This document shows positions 56,579 to 64,000 of a stretch of DNA of 64,000 nucleotides, piece after piece. The notes under the pieces are model-generated. The model ran no database searches, was not told where the DNA came from, and saw only the letters and a program-made list of their open reading frames with translations. The DNA lies in contig NZ_JAHLMU010000001.1 in NCBI RefSeq assembly GCF_018919485.1, positions 3,035,138 to 3,099,137 of the forward strand, given 5' to 3'. The translations under genes and the position numbers were made by a program. Source of the stretch: Psychrobacter sp. TAE2020. Lineage in GTDB: Bacteria > Pseudomonadota > Gammaproteobacteria > Pseudomonadales > Moraxellaceae. How positions within the stretch are numbered: the stretch's first letter is position 1; every line of letters begins with the position of its first letter.

Positions 56579-58429
56579 ATGCTAAATTTAACTCCCCGAT
56601 ATACTGGCACTCGCATCGATGAGCTGCCCACTGCGCTACAACCACTAGCCGCCCAATCTTTCACTCTAGCTCGCCTCTATGCCGGTCGTGGTATCGTGCA
56701 GCCTGATGAGCTCGAAACGGGCTTAGCAGGTCTGTTGCCAGCCGAAATGCTCCATGGCGTCACTGAAGCGGTGCGCCTGCTAGATGTGGCGATTGACCAA
56801 GAGCAACGTATTTTGATCGTTGGCGACTTTGACTGTGATGGGGCGACTAGTACCGCGCTGATGATGCGAGCGCTGACTAAGATGGGCGCAAACGTTAATT
56901 TCTTAGTGCCAGATCGCTTTAAGTACGGTTATGGTCTCACCCCTGAAATCGTCGAATTAGGTATTGAAACTTATCAGCCGCAAATGATCGTCACTGTCGA
57001 TAATGGCATCTCTAGCCATGAGGGTGTAGCACGTGCCCAAGCTGAAGGTATTATCGTTATTATTACTGACCATCATTTGACTACTAAGCAAGTGCCACCA
57101 GCAGAAGCGGTAGTCAATCCCAATCAGATAGACTGTGATTTTAGTAGTAAAGCTTTAGTCGGAGTCGGGGTCGCTTTCTATGTGCTCGGTCGTCTGGCGA
57201 AATTGCGCCGCGAGGCAGGTAAGTCAACCGTACAAGTGAGTCAATATTTAGACTTAGTGGCCTTAGGAACTATTGCCGATGTGGGGGTTTTGGATAAAAA
57301 CAACCGCATCTTAGTTCATCATGGACTGAATGCTATCCGTCAAGGGCGGTGCTGTATAGGTATCTTAGCATTGCTCGAGCAGGCTGGTCGTGATCCTAAG
57401 CAGTTGCATGCGCAAGACTTTGGTTTTGTACTAGGCCCACGTATTAACGCCGCTGGGCGTATGGATAATATGCGTATCGGTATTGAGTGCTTATTGACTG
57501 ATGATTGGGGCAGCGCCCAACGTTTAGCCCATGAGTTAGAGCAGCTTAATCGTAATCGCCGGCAAGTTGAAGGCGAGATGCGTAATCAAGCTGATAGCAT
57601 TGTCGAGCAGCTAGCTGGCAGCAATGAGTCTGACAATAATGCTGTTGATGGCAGTAATAAAGTCGATGACAGTAACGACTTAATCTTAGTGGATAAAACT
57701 ACCAGTCAGTCAGTGGCTGCTAATGATCAGCTTAATAGTCAGCGCAGTATTGTGCTTTATCAAGATAACTGGCATCAAGGAGTTATCGGTATTGTCGCTG
57801 GACGCTTAAAAGAAAGCCATTATCGGCCTAGTATAGTATTTGCCCCTGCTGACACTCAAAACACTGGTGGTGATGATGCTATCAAAGGCTCGGCACGTTC
57901 GATCGCTGGCGTGCATATTCGCGATGCTATTGAGCAAGTTGCTGAGAAAAACCCTGCGTTGATCAGCCATTTTGGTGGCCATGCTATGGCGGCAGGTTTG
58001 ACCTTGAAACGTAGTAATTTTGACAGCTTCGTTGAGGCCTTTAATGAAGTAATGGCGCATCTAGACGATGAAGTGTTCGCTGAGCAAAAATTCACTGATG
58101 GAGCGTTACAAGCTCATGACTTTAGCTTATATTTTGCGGATAACTTAGCTGATGCTAGCATTTGGGGACATGGTTTTGCGCCGCCAATATTTGATGGGGT
58201 ATTTGAAGTACTAAGCTTTAAGATACTCAAGGATAAGCACCTAAAGCTGTCGCTATGTTATCCCGATGTACAGTATCCTATCGATGCTATTTATTTTAAT
58301 TATGATAGTGCCGCTTGGGACTACCGAGCTGAGCAAGTGCACATCTTATTTGAGCTGGATATCAACGAGTGGAATGGTAAACAGAGCTTGCAGTTAATGG
58401 TTAAGGATTTAGCGGTTATTAGCGCTTAG
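56579..58429 (+). CDS. recJ: Single-stranded-DNA-specific exonuclease RecJ
   Basis: RecJ is the 5'-3' ssDNA exonuclease of RecF-pathway recombination and mismatch repair. DHH motifs: VGDFDCDGATSTAL (Asp83-Asp87), TVDNGISSHEG, and DHH at 164-166 in TDHHLTT. The DHHA1 domain contains SHFGGHAMAAGLTL. Between the two halves (about residues 347-387) is an Asn/Asp/Ser-rich insertion that is not usual in RecJ. The total of 616 residues compares with about 577 in E. coli, and the insertion explains the difference. The start is an ATG at 56579 without a strong ribosome site. A terminator follows at 58522. Confidence 0.95.
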   Translation: MLNLTPRYTGTRIDELPTALQPLAAQSFTLARLYAGRGIVQPDELETGLAGLLPAEMLHGVTEAVRLLDVAIDQEQRILIVGDFDCDGATSTALMMRALTKMGANVNFLVPDRFKYGYGLTPEIVELGIETYQPQMIVTVDNGISSHEGVARAQAEGIIVIITDHHLTTKQVPPAEAVVNPNQIDCDFSSKALVGVGVAFYVLGRLAKLRREAGKSTVQVSQYLDLVALGTIADVGVLDKNNRILVHHGLNAIRQGRCCIGILALLEQAGRDPKQLHAQDFGFVLGPRINAAGRMDNMRIGIECLLTDDWGSAQRLAHELEQLNRNRRQVEGEMRNQADSIVEQLAGSNESDNNAVDGSNKVDDSNDLILVDKTTSQSVAANDQLNSQRSIVLYQDNWHQGVIGIVAGRLKESHYRPSIVFAPADTQNTGGDDAIKGSARSIAGVHIRDAIEQVAEKNPALISHFGGHAMAAGLTLKRSNFDSFVEAFNEVMAHLDDEVFAEQKFTDGALQAHDFSLYFADNLADASIWGHGFAPPIFDGVFEVLSFKILKDKHLKLSLCYPDVQYPIDAIYFNYDSAAWDYRAEQVHILFELDINEWNGKQSLQLMVKDLAVISA

Positions 58430-58521
58430 CTTTACTAAAGTGCATGCAGCACTTACCAATAGATACTACCGATAAATAAATTGTTTGTATATCAGAGAAT
58501 CGGTGTTAATCAGTCATAAAA

Positions 58522-58558
58522 TAAGGGCGCTTTGATTATTCAAGCGCCCTTATTTTTT
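58522..58558. terminator. Bidirectional terminator after recJ
   Basis: TAAGGGCGCTT pairs with AAGCGCCCTTA across a 9-nt loop, followed by a T-run; convergent with the UPF0126 gene. Confidence 0.88.
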
Positions 58559-58595
58559 ATCAAGATTTATGTATTTGTTTTATGGCAATATAAGG

Positions 58596-59399
58596 TTAGA
58601 TATTAGGCCTTTTTATCAGTCCAATATCTGGAAAGTGCCAATCATAGTGCACAGCCAGCATACGAATAACAAAGATAGTAATCATAGTACAAGATTCGGT
58701 AATCCAAGGAGTAACGCCCATACCATCCATCACAAAATAGAGAATACCACCAATGATCGCTGCGGTAACGTAAATCTCACGCTGCAATACTAAAGGAATC
58801 TCATTACACAGCATATCGCGAATGACTGTACCAAACAAAATATTCAATACCCCAAGCAAGATACAGATGGGAATATTGGCGCCCATTTCTTGCACTACTT
58901 GAATACCAATCAAAGTAAAAATCGCTAGTGCTAAGCCATCGAACAGCTTTAATAGACCATCTACATGGCGTGCTTTTGGATTAAAAAACATCTGAAAACC
59001 GACGGAAGTGACGGTAATAATAACCAGATAGTTCATGTTGACCATCCAAAACAATGGATAGCGATCCAAGATGATATCACGTGCAGTAGGGCCGCTAATA
59101 GCAGCAATCATCGCCACTAAAATACAGCCAAAAACATCGAATTTTTTATATTTAGCTAGGATAGTTCCTGAGACACTACAAGCAAAAATACCAAACATCT
59201 CTAACCAAAACATAAACGAGGTTGGCTCGAAGCGGGTGACAAATTCTGGGGTAAGAGTAGAACGATTATCGGTTAAAAGGGCTGTAGGTGCGGTTACAGC
59301 AATAGCAGGAGCCAATAGCATATCGAAAGATTTGCCAAATATTGCCATACAGTAAGTGTTGAGCACAGCATAAAGGTTGACACTAATAATACTGATCAT
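58596..59399 (-). CDS. UPF0126/TRIC-type membrane protein, copy A with N-terminal extension
   Basis: A 267-residue membrane protein with the UPF0126 double repeat. First repeat: FWLEMFGIFACSVSGTILA ... FDVFGCILVAMIAAISGPTARDIILDRYPLFW. Second repeat: LFDGLALAIFTLIGIQ ... LLGVLNILFGTVIRDMLCNEIPLVLQREIYVTAA. The GxxxRD motifs are the family signature; members form trimeric cation channels (TRIC) or glycine transporters (YicG). The first GxxxRD lacks the usual GGG. About 55 extra N-terminal residues include a hydrophobic stretch, or the true start may lie downstream. A paralogue follows on the same strand. Confidence 0.85.
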   Translation of the reverse strand: MISIISVNLYAVLNTYCMAIFGKSFDMLLAPAIAVTAPTALLTDNRSTLTPEFVTRFEPTSFMFWLEMFGIFACSVSGTILAKYKKFDVFGCILVAMIAAISGPTARDIILDRYPLFWMVNMNYLVIITVTSVGFQMFFNPKARHVDGLLKLFDGLALAIFTLIGIQVVQEMGANIPICILLGVLNILFGTVIRDMLCNEIPLVLQREIYVTAAIIGGILYFVMDGMGVTPWITESCTMITIFVIRMLAVHYDWHFPDIGLIKRPNI

Positions 59400-59442
59400 A
59401 AGGACTCATATAAAGAATTCACGCAAGCCAACAGAATGAAGG

Positions 59443-60078
59443 TCAGTTGACCAAGCGAATAGAGGGAAGATGCCAATCGAAGCGCAGTGCTAACATTCGC
59501 ACCGCAAAGATGACGCCAAGCATAATAAATTCATTGAAGCTTGAATTAAAGCCCCAGTATTCCAGTAGCAAGTAAGTCACTGAACCGGCGATACTAGCAG
59601 AGATATAGATTTCACGCTGAAGGAGCAGGGGTATTTCATTGCAGATAATATCGCGTAGTAAGCCACCAATAATAGCTGTCCAAACTCCCATCATTACTGC
59701 AATCATCGGTGATAAGTCTTGATCTAAAGCCACCTTAAAACCAATGACGCTAAAAGCGGCCAGCCCAATCGCATCGAACAGTTTGAGGGCATTATCAATT
59801 TTGGGATAAAGATGAAAGAATATTTGCAATATTAGTGAAGTAGCAGTGATTACTAGTACGTAATTGAGATCGGTCATCCAAAACAAGGGGTGTCGATCTA
59901 ATGCCATGTCACGTAAAGTGCCACCACCAATAGCATTAACCATAGCTACTAAAATGCAGCCAGCAATATCAAAACCTTTGTGTTGCGCTAGTAAAGTCCC
60001 AGCGATAGCACAAGCGACTATCCCAATCATATCTAATAAATACAGCAGAATATCAGGAAAAATCAAATTATTGGTCAC
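59443..60078 (-). CDS. UPF0126/TRIC-type membrane protein, copy B
   Basis: A 211-residue membrane protein of normal family length with about seven helices. Motifs: LLDMIGIVACAIAGTLLA, VNAIGGGTLRDMALDRHPLFWM, and the second repeat IIGGLLRDIICNEIPLLLQREIYISAS. It lies 43 bp upstream of copy A and is transcribed first. The two genes are clear paralogues (identical CNEIPL and LQREIY text). TRIC versus glycine transporter function cannot be told from the sequence. Confidence 0.9.
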   Translation of the reverse strand: MTNNLIFPDILLYLLDMIGIVACAIAGTLLAQHKGFDIAGCILVAMVNAIGGGTLRDMALDRHPLFWMTDLNYVLVITATSLILQIFFHLYPKIDNALKLFDAIGLAAFSVIGFKVALDQDLSPMIAVMMGVWTAIIGGLLRDIICNEIPLLLQREIYISASIAGSVTYLLLEYWGFNSSFNEFIMLGVIFAVRMLALRFDWHLPSIRLVN

Positions 60079-60131
60079 AACGGTTTGTCCTGTAGCTGTA
60101 TTATAAATAATAGTTTTTATAAACAGCGCTA

Positions 60132-61238
60132 TTAGCCATCCTTAGCAAACAGTACTAATCCTAACATAATTAATCCAATACCCATTAGGCCCATTGCTGA
60201 TGGTAAAGCATTATTTAACAATAATATGCCACCAATTAAGGCAAATATTACTTCACTAGCTTGAGTGGAGTCAACGCCAGCAACCTCGCTGGAAGTCTCA
60301 GCGCGCTCACGGGCATATAAGAAGATACTCGTCGCCCCAACGCCTGCGAGTAAAGCTACTAGCAAGGTATTAAAAAGCTGTGATGAGCTGGGCGCCTCAG
60401 GATGCACTATGATGCCTAAAATTAGCCAAAATGGCAAACTACCAAGGGTCATGAGCCACACTTTATTAAAAGCGTTTTGTAGCAGCTCAGTTTCAATAGC
60501 TGGAATACGGCTAATTAGCTTCTGTAGCGCAGATTGTGCTGCTTGAGTAACAGGTAATGGATTGCTATTAGCGCTATTGCGAGGCGTGTAGCTTTGGTTG
60601 ACTGAGCTGATATTACTGTTTTGATCGCTGGAGCTTTCTTGTGACTTACGTCGCTCAGCATTTTGCATGCGGGTATTATAAGATACTTGCCAAACTAACT
60701 GATTGCCGATGGGATAACAGAAAGCGGCCAATAATGCCGGCAATGCGCCATAAAGAAGCATTTCTAGCATCGGCGTAGAAGCAACCTCAGAGGCAGTTAA
60801 GCCTTCGCTAACGTTAACTAGCAATACCCCAATAAATACTAGTAAGGCATAAAAAATAAACTTCTTATCAAAGCGCTGACCAAAAGCTATTAGTACTAGT
60901 AAGCTCGTGACCACCGTAAACATAAAGGTCGCCGCCACCACCCAGCCAGCAACGTGATCCCCAGCGTAGCAAATACCGGTATAGAAGACTCCAAAGCCGA
61001 TACTGCCAGTAATACACCAAAAGCGCCAATGCGCACAAAAAATAGCCGTCAGCTCTTTGATGCGGCCAAAGCCATGTTGCATGCTGATAATAACCGTGAG
61101 CAACAACCACATAAACAAATAACGTAGGCTGGCTGACCAAAACCAATGGCCACCAGCGCTGCTCATAAATTCGTTTAAGATAAAGGTTGAGCTAAATAGC
61201 GCTCCTGCTAATAAGCCTAATAATATTAACTTAATCAT
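60132..61238 (-). CDS. DMT-superfamily permease (EmrE-like multidrug/EamA type)
   Basis: A membrane protein of 368 residues with about ten transmembrane helices arranged as two EamA-like halves. The start at ATG 61238 is supported by AAGGATGCGGGG; the frame extends to 61274. Helix-rich text LILLGLLAGALFSSTFILNEFM opens the protein, and VIFALIGGILLLNNALPSAMGL closes it. The two halves are split by a 65-residue polar loop (Ser/Asn-rich) that is probably cytoplasmic. The substrate is not predictable; the family is annotated as putative multidrug resistance efflux transporters. Confidence 0.82.
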   Translation of the reverse strand: MIKLILLGLLAGALFSSTFILNEFMSSAGGHWFWSASLRYLFMWLLLTVIISMQHGFGRIKELTAIFCAHWRFWCITGSIGFGVFYTGICYAGDHVAGWVVAATFMFTVVTSLLVLIAFGQRFDKKFIFYALLVFIGVLLVNVSEGLTASEVASTPMLEMLLYGALPALLAAFCYPIGNQLVWQVSYNTRMQNAERRKSQESSSDQNSNISSVNQSYTPRNSANSNPLPVTQAAQSALQKLISRIPAIETELLQNAFNKVWLMTLGSLPFWLILGIIVHPEAPSSSQLFNTLLVALLAGVGATSIFLYARERAETSSEVAGVDSTQASEVIFALIGGILLLNNALPSAMGLMGIGLIMLGLVLFAKDG

Positions 61239-61280
61239 CCCCGCATCCTTGCACTTTTTAGCTTTGACAATCATGATATA

Positions 61281-61310
61281 AACCTATAAATAATCAGCTA
61301 TTTATAGGTT
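61281..61310 (-). terminator. Hairpin between queE and the DMT permease gene
   Basis: AACCTATAAATA-ATCAGC-TATTTATAGGTT, a perfect 12-bp stem about 25 bp after the queE stop. The T-run is weak (TATAT), so it may only attenuate. Confidence 0.55.
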
Positions 61311-61333
61311 TATATTAATATTGACGGTATATT

Positions 61334-62056
61334 TTATTTGCCTTTGGCATCAGCCCAGATGATCTTGTGCAACTGCAATTGGAAGCGAACCGGCAGCGCA
61401 TCAGCCAGTATCCATTCAGCCAATTGGCGAGCCAATACTGGCACCTCAGGACTACTGTCATTTTCCTCAACAGTGAACATCGGCGAAAACCATAATGTAC
61501 CGACCAGCTTGTCTAGCTGGTGCTCAACTAGTTTGGCTTTAGCCCAGTCGTAATCAGTGCGATTCATGATCACGAACTTTAACTGATCGTGCTGGGTTAG
61601 ATAAGCCAAATTTGACCATAAGTTTTTATCGACTTCCCCTGAGCTTGGGGTTTTAAGATCCATAACTTTGCTTACTGCTGGCGGTACCTTTTGTACCGAT
61701 AACGCCCCTGCAGTTTCAAGCGATATCTCACAACCATCGGCAAGCAAACGTTTAATTAGCTCAATGGCATTCGGCTGGGCTAAAGGCTCGCCACCAGTAA
61801 TACAAATACGCTGACAAGGGAAGCTTTTGATAGTCGCTACGATAGTCTCTAGAGACTGACGCTCGCCGCCACTAAAGGCGTATTCAGTATCGCAATAGAC
61901 GCAGCGTAGGGGACAACCAGTCAAGCGTACGAATATCGTCGGCAAGCCTGAAGTTAGCGCTTCCCCTTGTAAAGAATAAAAAATCTCAGTAATACGTAAC
62001 CCCGCTTCAGGGTCAGTGACAGGAATAGCGGATGTGCGTAGCGATAGCTCAGTCAT
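61334..62056 (-). CDS. queE: 7-carboxy-7-deazaguanine synthase QueE
   Basis: A radical SAM enzyme that converts 6-carboxytetrahydropterin to 7-carboxy-7-deazaguanine on the queuosine pathway. The cluster-binding motif is Cys48-x3-Cys52-x2-Cys55 (GCPLRCVYCDTEYAF). Other family text: EIFYSLQGEALTSGLPTIFVRLTG and CITGGEPLAQPNAIELIKRL. The length is 240 residues from the ATG at 62056. An upstream open extension to 62140 is not family-like. queC and queD are not adjacent; tgt lies at 5.9-7.0 kb of this window. No strong ribosome site is visible. Confidence 0.93.
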   Translation of the reverse strand: MTELSLRTSAIPVTDPEAGLRITEIFYSLQGEALTSGLPTIFVRLTGCPLRCVYCDTEYAFSGGERQSLETIVATIKSFPCQRICITGGEPLAQPNAIELIKRLLADGCEISLETAGALSVQKVPPAVSKVMDLKTPSSGEVDKNLWSNLAYLTQHDQLKFVIMNRTDYDWAKAKLVEHQLDKLVGTLWFSPMFTVEENDSSPEVPVLARQLAEWILADALPVRFQLQLHKIIWADAKGK

Positions 62057-62324
62057 AACAATTTCAAATAAGGTAAGGTGTCGATCATCTACCTCGACAG
62101 AAAGATTAAAAATTAACATTTTTTTCGTAACAGAAAACAATAAAAATACCGCAATAGGAGCGGTATTAGATAAGGTTTTTTTATTAAACCAAATTATAAC
62201 GTAAGCGGCTGCATTAAGCTGTAAAAATCTTGGCGTAATTGCATTAGCGCTTTAGCTAGTAGCAGCATATTTATAAGACGGCTAACTTACTATAAGCCGT
62301 TATAGGCTAAGGTTTTTAGCTCAG

Positions 62325-62448
62325 TATTTTGGTTGCTGTATTTTGGTTGCTGTATTTTGGTTGCTGTATTTTGGTTGCTGTATTTTGATTGCCGTATTTT
62401 GATTGCCGTATTTTGATTGCCGTATTTAGTTGCTGTATTTAGTTGCTG
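62325..62448. repeat. Minisatellite of 14-bp and 13-bp units, nine copies in three blocks
   Basis: Four copies of TATTTTGGTTGCTG, then three copies of TATTTTGATTGCCG, then two copies of TATTTAGTTGCTG (13 bp), all contiguous. Each block is perfectly homogeneous, and the three unit types differ by one to three positions. This pattern suggests recent local amplification by slippage within an older, diverged array. Confidence 0.95.
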
Positions 62449-62523
62449 TATTTCAATAGCGCACAGCGTAGGGTCTGCTGTAATAGCTGTCTTTTATCCG
62501 CTGTAAGCGTTTAATTTAGCGAT

Positions 62524-62555
62524 AAAAAAGGTGCTTAGAATATCTAAGCACCTTT
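62524..62555 (-). terminator. Terminator downstream of dapD
   Basis: AAGGTGCTTAGA-ATA-TCTAAGCACCTT, a perfect 12-bp stem; on the minus strand it is followed by a T-run. Confidence 0.9.
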
Positions 62556-62589
62556 GAGTAAGCTGTCACTGACTAAGCTTTGCTGGCAA

Positions 62590-63411
62590 TTAATCTAAGC
62601 GCAATAGCTCATTAACGGCAGTCTTAGCCCGAGTTTGCGCATCAACTTTTTTCACGATAATAGCGGCATATAAGCTATGAGTACCATCTTCAGAAGGTAA
62701 AGAGCCAGGTACTACCACTGAACCGGCTGGTACGCGACCACGATGAATCTCACCAGTTTCACGATCATAGATACGAGTTGATTGACCGATGTAGACTCCC
62801 ATAGAGATTACTGCACCTTCTTCAACGATAACGCCTTCAACGATCTCAGAGCGGGCGCCGATAAAGCAGTTGTCTTCAATGATAGTAGGGTTAGCTTGCA
62901 ATGGCTCTAATACACCACCGATACCTACGCCACCAGAGAGATGGACGTTTTTACCGATTTGAGCACATGAACCAACAGTAGCCCAAGTATCGACCATTGC
63001 GCCTTGATCGACATAAGCGCCGATATTGACGTAAGAAGGCATCAAGATGGCACCCGGTGCGATATATGATCCTTTACGAGCGACAGCTGGTGGTACTACA
63101 CGTACGCCAGCTTCTTTAAACTGTGCTTCAGTCCAATCAGCAAATTTAGTCGGTACTTTGTCATAAAACTGTACATGCTCACCAGCAGCCATGACGTAGT
63201 TGTCATTGAGGCGGAATGATAAAAGCACCGCTTTTTTCGCCCACTGATTAACTACCCATTCGCCATCTTTCTTTTCAGCGACACGTAAAGTACCGTTATC
63301 AAGTTGCTCAAGCACTTGTTCGATAGCCTCTCGGATATCTTGCGGCATATTAGTTGGATTGTAATTATTGCGGTTTTCAAAAGCTTGTTCAATCGTTTGC
63401 TGTAATGACAT
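62590..63411 (-). CDS. dapD: 2,3,4,5-tetrahydropyridine-2,6-dicarboxylate N-succinyltransferase DapD
   Basis: DapD succinylates tetrahydrodipicolinate in the lysine/diaminopimelate route that feeds peptidoglycan. Its 273 residues match the E. coli length. The N-terminal helical domain ([21 protein letters not shown]) and the long left-handed beta-helix ([31 protein letters not shown], split here as motif text) are clear, with [34 protein letters not shown] near the active site. A C-terminal tail [12 protein letters not shown] is present. It is monocistronic, with a strong terminator downstream. Confidence 0.96.
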   Translation of the reverse strand: MSLQQTIEQAFENRNNYNPTNMPQDIREAIEQVLEQLDNGTLRVAEKKDGEWVVNQWAKKAVLLSFRLNDNYVMAAGEHVQFYDKVPTKFADWTEAQFKEAGVRVVPPAVARKGSYIAPGAILMPSYVNIGAYVDQGAMVDTWATVGSCAQIGKNVHLSGGVGIGGVLEPLQANPTIIEDNCFIGARSEIVEGVIVEEGAVISMGVYIGQSTRIYDRETGEIHRGRVPAGSVVVPGSLPSEDGTHSLYAAIIVKKVDAQTRAKTAVNELLRLD

Positions 63412-63609
63412 AAAAATTCCTAAAAAGATTAAAGATAAAATAATAGAGGGTTTTGCTCGTAGTTGTCATTAGCATCCAGCTAGCCTTTCAATTATAGCGA
63501 GCCTGACTAACTAGCATCAATTAACACTAAGTTAGTTTAAATAGATATGCTAAAGACAGCGGCTTTTATTGTCGCTAATTTATGCCCCTTTAGCAAATGC
63601 CTGGCTAAG

Positions 63610-64000
63610 CTAAATAGATAAATCATCTATCCAGTTCAGAATATAATCATATACCAAGTTACTGTCTTGCTCATGTAAAGGCTCGTGACGCATATTGGGA
63701 TAGAGTTTGGTGCTTATGTTAGCGAAGCCTTGTTTCTGTAATCTATTGTCGATAGCACGAATACCACGACCCATATTGCCGATAGGATCATCTTTACCGC
63801 TGATAAACAGCATAGGGAAGTCTTTAGCAATCGTTCCAGCCCAGCCTTTATCCAGTCCTGCCTGCATAAGTGCAAATAGGGTATAAAAGCCATTATTGGT
63901 AAATACAAAACCTGCTAATGGGTCGGCTTCGTAGGCGGCGATATTAGCCTTACTTTCGCTCAGCCAAGCAAATTCAGAAGAGGAAGAATCAGTAGCAAGC
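63610..64000 (-). CDS. Alpha/beta hydrolase (serine aminopeptidase / lysophospholipase-like), partial
   Basis: The C-terminal part of a gene whose N-terminus lies beyond the window edge; the frame is open to base 64000. Visible text: EFAWLSESKANIAAYEADPL, the acid-residue strand FPMLFISGKDDPIGNMGRG (Asp of the triad) and the histidine strand TKLYPNMRHEPLHEQD (His of the triad), which are typical of the monoglyceride-lipase/PldB-like hydrolase_4 family. An internal ATG at 63867 is not the start. The nucleophile Ser should lie outside the window. Confidence 0.85.
   Translation of the reverse strand, partial: LATDSSSSEFAWLSESKANIAAYEADPLAGFVFTNNGFYTLFALMQAGLDKGWAGTIAKDFPMLFISGKDDPIGNMGRGIRAIDNRLQKQGFANISTKLYPNMRHEPLHEQDSNLVYDYILNWIDDLSI

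Larger units (their letters stand above)
62057..62589. other. 533-bp intergenic region between queE and dapD holding a minisatellite
   Basis: Besides the queE promoter area (right of 62057), this region contains the tandem array at 62325-62448 and the dapD terminator at 62524-62555. No ORF with a ribosome site is present. Confidence 0.6.

Noticed and set aside
62325-62448. CRISPR array at the 14-bp repeats
   Set aside because: Units of 13-14 bp follow one another without spacers, and no cas gene is present in the window.

Overview
This window looks like a chromosomal segment of a gammaproteobacterium of the family Moraxellaceae, most likely Psychrobacter. The reasons are a moderately AT-rich composition, long Asn/Ser-rich insertions in otherwise standard housekeeping proteins, the bamA-lpxD-fabZ-lpxA order, an AmgK/MurU cell-wall recycling pair beside lptD-surA, and many A-stem-loop-T terminators that work in both directions. 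The genus call is an inference from gene content and style, not from a database match.

Layout. 1-3.8 kb: the end of bamA, then lpxD, fabZ and lpxA (outer membrane assembly and lipid A); no skp lies between bamA and lpxD. 4.0-5.7 kb: a MetP-type Na+ symporter with a 43-residue MetS-like subunit. 5.8-10.7 kb: tgt, a SOUL protein, asd and a membrane-anchored endonuclease/exonuclease/phosphatase protein. 10.8-11.1 kb: an apparent GacA-controlled, CsrA/RsmA-titrating small RNA, with a perfect upstream GacA box, a -10 box, five GGA motifs and a terminator. 11.2-18.3 kb: surA and lptD, divergent from amgK-murU. 18.4-20.9 kb: a remodelled accessory patch, with a 5'-truncated AT-rich gene joined to half a terminator, a degenerate tandem repeat and a broken DUF4424 gene. 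21-27 kb: yceI and an alcohol/aldehyde oxidation block (GMC oxidoreductase, DUF779, Zn alcohol dehydrogenase, aldehyde dehydrogenase). 27.4-34.8 kb: a Pif1/RecD-like helicase, a GAPDH/Epd-family gene, tRNA-Ser(UGA), a lipoprotein, a ribbon-helix-helix protein, two tRNA-Asn(GUU) genes and a class I aminotransferase. 35.3-42.2 kb: a probable membrane fatty-acid modification cluster (SDR, flavoprotein, DUF1365, GlcG/HbpS-like, Cfa-like methyltransferase, DUF2177), with a perfect ATAGCC hexamer array in its 5' region. 42.6-49.9 kb: a thioesterase, a CDF transporter, two DUF2059 proteins, a Dps-like protein, a GFA-family protein and uvrB. 50-56 kb: an AT-rich orphan, tandem paralogous HisC-like aminotransferases and small envelope or hypothetical proteins. 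56.5-64 kb: recJ, two UPF0126/TRIC proteins, a DMT permease, queE, a 14-bp minisatellite, dapD and a partial alpha/beta hydrolase.

Functional links. BamA, SurA, LptD, LpxD and LpxA all serve outer-membrane biogenesis. AmgK and MurU recycle MurNAc to UDP-MurNAc. Tgt and QueE belong to queuosine biosynthesis. Asd and DapD belong to lysine/diaminopimelate synthesis. The alcohol block would turn primary alcohols into acids. The most interesting points are the Rsm-like RNA, the 36-42 kb lipid-modification cluster, the disrupted terminator with its gene fragment, and the tandem aminotransferase pair.
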